A stretch of DNA of 64,000 nucleotides, taken from contig JAHLJT010003656.1 of the NCBI GenBank assembly GCA_031308135.1, forward strand, positions 70,946,984-71,010,983. Direction: 5' to 3'. The notes beneath the pieces are model-generated. The model did no database searches. It was not told where the DNA came from and saw only the letters and a list, made by a program, of their open reading frames with translations. Of this stretch, positions 58,198-64,000 are shown one piece after another. Positions within the stretch are counted from its first letter, which is position 1. Every line of letters begins with the position of its first letter. The translations under genes and the position numbers were made by a program. Origin of the DNA: Acheta domesticus (lineage: Eukaryota; Arthropoda; Insecta; Orthoptera; Gryllidae).

Positions 58198-58350
58198 CGA
58201 TGCCGTTGACCGCCTCGTACTGGCGCAGGAAGCAGGCGTTTCCGAAGCCCAGGCGGTCGCCGTCGGGCGCGCGGGCGCACACGGGCGCGTAGAGCAGCGC
58301 GCAGCCCGGGCCCTCGCCCAGCGCCGTCGAGCTGCTCACCGCCCTCGGCG
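58198..58350 (-). CDS. Exon encoding a Kazal-type domain, rest of gene not seen
   Basis: Kazal domains typically inhibit serine proteases outside the cell. The exon is 153 nt, phase 1 on both sides, between acceptor ctcggggcag|CG and donor ATCG|GTACGC. Its peptide has GPGCALLYAPVCARAPDG and then GFGNACFLRQY. The C-x7-C spacing, the YxPVC core and the GN-x-C turn are Kazal hallmarks. Only three of the usual six cysteines lie in this exon; the others must be in neighbouring exons or are missing. High GC3 matches the Osiris exons and supports a real exon. No other exon of this gene is recognised in the window, so a solitary pseudo-exon remains possible. Confidence 0.65.
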
Positions 58351-58469
58351 CTGCCCCGAGAAAGTGGCAAGAACGTTGCATAAAGCGGCCCATTCACCGA
58401 AATGCGCCGTTCGCGGGTATGGTCTTCGCCGATTGTACGAGTAATTATGTCGCTACCGCTTGACCTGTT

Positions 58470-58545
58470 TCATCGATTGTTATGTTTCCGGGCGAGTCTA
58501 CTGCTATGGTCATTACTTCCGCAAGGGTAGTGCATGTGCATGTTT
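58470..58545 (-). mobile_element. SINE family A, 3' end fragment
   Basis: Carries only the inverted end phrase 'gggcgagtctactgctatgg' and 'cgcaagggtagtgcatg'. It then joins AT-rich DNA. Confidence 0.5.
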
Positions 58546-58736
58546 TTGTATATAATATTTTTCGTTTCTGTCTATATTACTAATATATTATACACCTGGT
58601 CCAAAGAGTATGTAATAGTAATTAGATATTTAATTATTAGTAATTTGATAGCACTATGTTTTATCTGATGCCATATTGATAAATAACAATTACAATGCGT
58701 CTTTCCACTTTCGATGCAAGACAAATTAAAAGATGA

Positions 58737-59330
58737 TTACCGGTAGAGGTGGCTCAGGGCATCAACTGATGACACTGCAGTGCGTTTTGACCGGGAGGTC
58801 CTAGATGCGACTCTCGACGGTGGCAGAATTTTTCGACACTAGCTAGTCAGCTTGGTCGAATTCAGTCGCAGTCTGGAGGAGAATTCTAGCGGCCGGCTAC
58901 TCTGATCGGCATTTTTCTATGGTGTCAGCGATCAACACCAGGCGAATGCCGGAGCAGTACCCTAACAAACTAGCCATGGACGGCACGTGATCTTTCCTTC
59001 CTCTTCCTTATCCTATCCTCACCCCTTACACACACTTATCCTAACATGAGCTACACTTACACACAAGCCGGGAGACCGGTCGGAAGCTTAGAACTTGTTT
59101 GGCTGAGGCGGCGCCTCACTGGTGGATACCTAGTAGGGGAAAACCACGCTATCCGACGATAGGTCGGCGCCGGGTCTCACCATCCGCCGGGGGCAGACCA
59201 CCAATACCTCCCGAGGAATAAAACATGCATTTTCTATGAGACTTACCAGTTATGAGACCAGTTACAAGACAAACTACTTGACCAATGACCTTAGCAGTTG
59301 ACGCACTCGGAGTCACTAACAATCAGTCAT
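58737..59330 (+). mobile_element. SINE family A, full length
   Basis: Head with the A-box-like 'ggtggctcagggcatcaac', a decayed B box at 58803-58818, 'gacactagctagtcagctt', 'atttttctatggtgtcagcg', 'gccatggacggcacg', 'ccgggagaccggtcggaagc' and the end 'gttgacgcactcggagtcac' followed by 'taacaatcagtca'. About 590 bp, the most complete plus-strand copy. Confidence 0.8.
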
Positions 59331-59937
59331 CAGATTCTTGTGTTTTTACAACGAGCAAGTAAACCATAAAGTTTTCAGGGCAGCACGGAAGTTGCTTGAT
59401 GCTTTTCCCCCCTCAGGCAACTTCTAATCCCATGATCCAAAGTCCCTTGGGTTTCAAAGTCCCTCTTGGGGCAAAATAACTAAATACCTAATAACCTAAG
59501 ATCCACATTTTAATTGTTTTTTTTCATTATTTCGTGTTGTAAAATCTATGAAATTTTAACGGTGACAGCAGTGATACTTCAAAACTAATATACTAATTTC
59601 TCCAATTATTGGCAAACCTTGATTTTGAATAAATTATTGAAACCTTAATTTTATAACTAACGCTGATTATTTTTACGATTTCTAGTTTAAATTAACAAAG
59701 TTTCTAATGTTAATTTAAACTTGCATGTTCTATCTTTTTAATGCCTTCCTATCATATCTAGTTTATATAATCTTTGTAACATATATCTTTTGTTTAACTT
59801 GCTTTGTGAATATAACGTTCAAATAATTCCACTAATAATACTACACATTGTAATGTTATATTCCAAACAGAATTTTCTAATGTTAATCTGTGAAAAAAAA
59901 GGTTTCATTGAGACTCGCCTTTTTCTTAACAATAGAA

Positions 59938-59975
<38 letters not shown>

Positions 59976-60739
59976 ACTTACCAAGAATCATCAGTAAAAG
60001 CAGGTAGAACATGTTGATGAAACGCTTTCACATACGTAACTGAGTATCCACGTGTGTAACTACAATTTACAGGTACATAAAAGTGTGGTTAGACCATCAT
60101 GGAAAGTTCCTTTCTTTATGTAACTCGCATTTTAGTAATCGAAACATCTGTACGGAGCCTGCTGCGTCAATATCAACACTCTAAATAAATACGCCCAGAG
60201 GTTATTAGCGGGGTACTAGAGAAGCTTTTCACTTTCCTCGGTGCGATGTTTGTTTTTGGGATGATCCGCGAAGCGAATAAAATGTATGAAGGTTGCATAT
60301 GGTAAAAAATTGATATTATGTATAAATGCTTATAATGTTCATTTAGAGGTGTATTTGTGGAGACCATGAACCGTTTAGGGTCAAACAAGTTACTATGTTG
60401 ACGATGCTCAATATTACACGGACACAAATTTTGCGGACATCTTTTTTTTGATACATTTTCTTTTCTGCAAAACTTCACCACACTTTCGTAACAATAAAAA
60501 ACCTTTATGTTTATAAGATTTTTTAAAAATATTTTGTAATCATCCCTGCACTACTTGATGCACTTTGATGGAATCACGTGGAAATTATTCTGTACAAGCT
60601 GAAGTACCCGGTGTTGCCCGGATATTCAGTAATTAGAATCGTCTCTTAGAGGAAAAGAAAATTCGCATCTAGTGTATCCCCGACATATCGTATCTAGTCT
60701 GACTTACTCTGCCCCGAATCTTACTACGGACTTATGTGT
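59331..60739. other. AT-rich non-coding stretch
   Basis: No supported gene. Contains a (TTA)n microsatellite at 59942-59968. Confidence 0.45.
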
Positions 60740-61240
60740 CGAGGCATTCATTGATGTCACTGCAGTGCTTCTGACGAGGAAATTCTAGGCTTGGAGTACC
60801 GACGGTAGCACGATTTTCGACACTAGCTACATAGCTAGGTCGAATTCAGCCACTGTCAGGAGAAGAATTTAAGCGTCCGGCAGCTCCGATGGGTAGCTTT
60901 ACGTGTTTTTTTCCGATCAACACCAGAAAAATGCCGGAGCAGTACTCTAACAAAAGGGCCCCGGATCGCGTGTGATCTTTCTTTCCTCTCTTCCTCGTAT
61001 TCTCATCGAAAACTTACGCTTACTTACATGCACTACACTACCACACAAGTCGGAAGACCGGTCGGGAGCTTAGAGCTTGTCCCGGCTGGGTCTTTGCCCC
61101 TCTGGTGGGAGATACCTGGATGAGACTCTAGCCGACTGGTAGGTCGGCACCGATTCTTGCCATCCAGATGTAAAAGATCTCCGCCACTTCCCGCGATAAA
61201 AACATGCACGACACTTACGGTGCTAATGACCTTATAGTTG
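60740..61240 (+). mobile_element. SINE family A, near full length
   Basis: Follows the reference copy from 'tgatgtcactgcagtgcttc' through 'gacactagctac', 'aacaccagaaaaatgccgga' and 'gtcgggagcttagagcttgt' to 'ggtgctaatgacctta', where it stops short of the usual end. Confidence 0.75.
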
Positions 61241-62430
61241 TGTTACTACATATCGCTCATCCAATGGAACACTGACGTAAATGGAATTTTACAGAAACAA
61301 AATTCTGAACTGAAATGCTTTGAACCAATATTATATCCCTAATGAAAGTTATGGTGGCCTTGGTCAAATGTTACTTCTTTCCAAGGTCTTGTTAAGTAGA
61401 AGTGTTTCAACAAAGTTTTTCTGGTATTAACCTTTGCATTGACCGATTATAATTAGGCTGGGGCGGCAAAATATCTTTAGAATTAATAAATTAAATTAAA
61501 TTGGAATAAGAGGGGAATTGTGGGTCTCAACACTCAACTTGTGAGGGAGAAGCATGAGAATTGAAACATTGCTAAGAAGTCGTTAACAGTGGATTTGTAC
61601 TTCTTGAAAAGAGCAGACAGACATTTTGAAAAGGACAGTATAATAAATGAGATAATACTCTGATAATAAATCAGAAAAAAACTTATAATTTTATAATTTA
61701 TCGAATATGAACTATTGAAATGGAATGTTGTGGTTATGTAAGAAGAGTGAAGAAAAATAAGTTTCTCGGGGAATTTTAATTAATATCCGTTTGAAAGAAG
61801 AGTGACGTACTCAGATATGCCTGAATTGAACTAATTTTGTGATGAAAAGTAATTCAGGGCAAAAATTGTTAGGATAGATTTTTGGATATTTTTTAGAATA
61901 ATTTCAATGTCTACGTCGGGTGAGTTATTTCCGTGCGTTCAGTATCGCCACTGATTGAAGTTAAAGTTAAGACGCTTCTCTGGACACTCGTAGACCACGA
62001 GTCCGGAAATGTGATCGGCGTCGTTCGGTAACGATATAACCTCATATCCGCGACCAATGGATATGAGAACCTTTTCGGTCCAGTCTATTCGATCTCTCAA
62101 AGTGTTCTAGTTGTTTAATTAGGATCTCCTACCAAATGCGCCTCGTTGCTAGGTAGGGAACAGATGACTGCATTACAATTTGTGTATAGTGTTTTTTTTT
62201 GTACTCTCTTCCAGGCGACACAGTATTTTCATGTGTTGAAAATTTCTTTCTTACTTCATTTCTTTCATCCATAGCTTTGTTCAAATATTTTCTTACAACA
62301 TGTGGCATTGAACTTACCAATGAATCGTAGTAGCTGATAATGTTATACTCCCTTTCAAAAATGCCCGACATCTAATGGCTTTCTATGTTACCTCCATGCG
62401 GGATAACAATTGAATTGATGCCTTATTTTA
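61241..62430. other. AT-rich non-coding stretch
   Basis: Nothing recognised on either strand. Confidence 0.4.
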
Positions 62431-62760
62431 CGTGGCGAGACTCAGGCCATGAGGCCTGCTCTTCCGTCTGACCACGCAAATTTCGCTACGCTCCTTTCAC
62501 CAACTAGCGGAAAGAAGGTATTACTGAGGCGACGAAACCGGCGATTTGAATTTAGCTCAGAGGCGTCATTTAGGCTTGAGGATCTTTTACATGCGAGTAA
62601 ATCTACTAATATGGGACAGCCGGCTTTACTTCTCCTCCGAAGGAAGGCGTACGAAGGATTTTTTCGCCCCTAAAAATCCACGGCTTCGATCGGGTTTGAA
62701 TCCGCCAACTTGGGCATAGCAGTCCGTTACGCTAACCACTACACCATCGCCGCCGCGTCA
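62430..62760 (-). mobile_element. tRNA-derived SINE (family E)
   Basis: The head at 62688-62755, read on the minus strand, is strikingly tRNA-like: A box 'gatggtgtagtggttagcg' and B box 'gcggattcaaaccc'. A body of about 250 bp follows, with 'ccttccttcggaggagaagt' and 'cggtttcgtcgcctcag'. A real tRNA gene is not claimed because the acceptor ends do not pair well by eye. Confidence 0.6.
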
Positions 62761-64000
62761 TCGCCTACACAATTGATAATTTCAACATTATAATCGCCGA
62801 TCGCCGCAAAAATTGATTGCAGGTATCGATGATGCTAATAGAGTTTAGTACAACGACATTTTTTATGATTTTTGTTGATGTGCCCAATAATTCACAAAGA
62901 TCCCCTGTAAACTGTTCTTTGGGTCATTCTCTAACCCTAATATGAGATCATTTTCAATTAGTTCCAAAAATTCTGTTAGAAAATCTTCTATGCCTTTATT
63001 TGATTCTTCCCCGGATTTGCTTAAAACTTCCATATTTTTTATCTCCTAAATTTTGAAGAGATTAAAACTCTGCAAGCTCTGTCTAATTTGTGTTCACTTG
63101 TACTTGTGCAAATGCTCTATTTATCGTTTTGTATTCGGATCTATACAAAAATTAAAAAGCGAGTGTTTTGTATGTTTATGTGAATAAGGTGTTAGTTAAG
63201 TTTAATAAGAGTAAGTTGTGGGTCACACTTTGAAAATCGGTATTTGTATCCTTAGGAACATGAAAGTGAGAAGTCGAACGTAAGAACGTTTATTCATTCT
63301 CTAACATTACTCACAGTTTTGTTTTCTCCGTATTCACTTGAAATTCTTCTAATTTAATAAGTTTCAAGGCAATATTGTTCGTAGGTTTTTGAAAATTTTT
63401 TAAAATATGTTAATAGTCCTACGGATAAAAATTAAAATGAAAAACTTCCCGCGATTCACTTGTCCAAATTACCTTCACTTATTCACTTAAAGATGTCAAC
63501 AATAGTGTTCCAACGTCGTGAAAGAAACTTATGGCATATTGAGCGAAAAATACCTTAGAAAACTGGAATTTACTTCACCGACATAGATCTATTTAGGTGG
63601 CATTGGTTTAATTACTAACATACTAAGATCGCAGCAGCACCAAAACACGCAAAAACCGTTTTTGGCAATTTCTTTGAATCTTCTGGCCGGCTCGGAAAAC
63701 AAATTATCAGTTCCCCATCAGGAGACCAAGACGCGTCAAATGACACCTTATATGTCGTGACTGGTGCACGGGAAGTGGTCTAGCCGTGAGAGACGGAACC
63801 GCACGTCCGGACATCGCACACTCGGAGTTGCTCAAATACTGCATAGGGATTTGGCTGTGGTAAACAAAATCAGTTATTCACTGGAAAACTAAACACTGAG
63901 AATACATTTTGGAAATATTTGTAATATTTTGACTATTAGTCTAATATAATTTAATACATTATGTTTTTAAGAAACATCCGCTTTTATTTGACATCAAATT
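62761..64000. other. AT-rich non-coding stretch
   Basis: No supported gene or repeat family. Near 63770 the phrase 'gtctagccgtgagagacgg' recalls the core of the 25-bp array unit at 16696. Confidence 0.4.

Overview
The window reads as genomic DNA of an insect with a large, repeat-rich, AT-rich genome. The strongest evidence is one complete gene of the insect-specific Osiris family (DUF1676) on the minus strand, split into five short, very GC-rich exons over 13.1 kb (25405 down to 12313). Its introns are filled with LINE fragments, SINEs, MITEs and tandem arrays. The species cannot be named from the sequence; a large-genome, probably hemimetabolous, insect is an inference.

Layout: 1-12 kb is non-coding and holds a hAT-like MITE with a visible 8-bp target-site duplication, several tRNA-derived SINEs, a GC-rich minisatellite island and a fold-back element. 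The Osiris gene fills 12.3-25.4 kb, with a TATA promoter at 25464-25472. Upstream of it, 25.5-36.0 kb holds GC-rich repeats, SINE copies, a CpG island and a ~190-bp tandem array. A fixed-size run of 1000 N (36034-37033) follows.

After the gap, 38549-53987 is a second, mostly very similar copy of 21073-36033. It includes a second identical-peptide copy of Osiris exon 1 and its TATA promoter, but none of exons 2-5. The first copy ends exactly at the gap, so an unmerged second haplotype is the likeliest explanation; a real tandem duplication of promoter plus exon 1 is the alternative. From 54 kb to the end there is one further coding piece, a minus-strand exon for a Kazal-type inhibitor domain (58198-58350) in otherwise repeat-laden, gene-free DNA.

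The most unusual structure concerns the Osiris splice sites. The intron sequence next to three of its four 5' splice sites is a local tandem array. In two of them (introns 1 and 4) the repeat unit contains a copy of the exon-end/donor junction itself, so the real donor is followed by a series of decayed decoy donors. The fourth donor (exon 2) is followed at once by a LINE 3' end, and the Kazal exon donor lies 12 bp from a TIR element.
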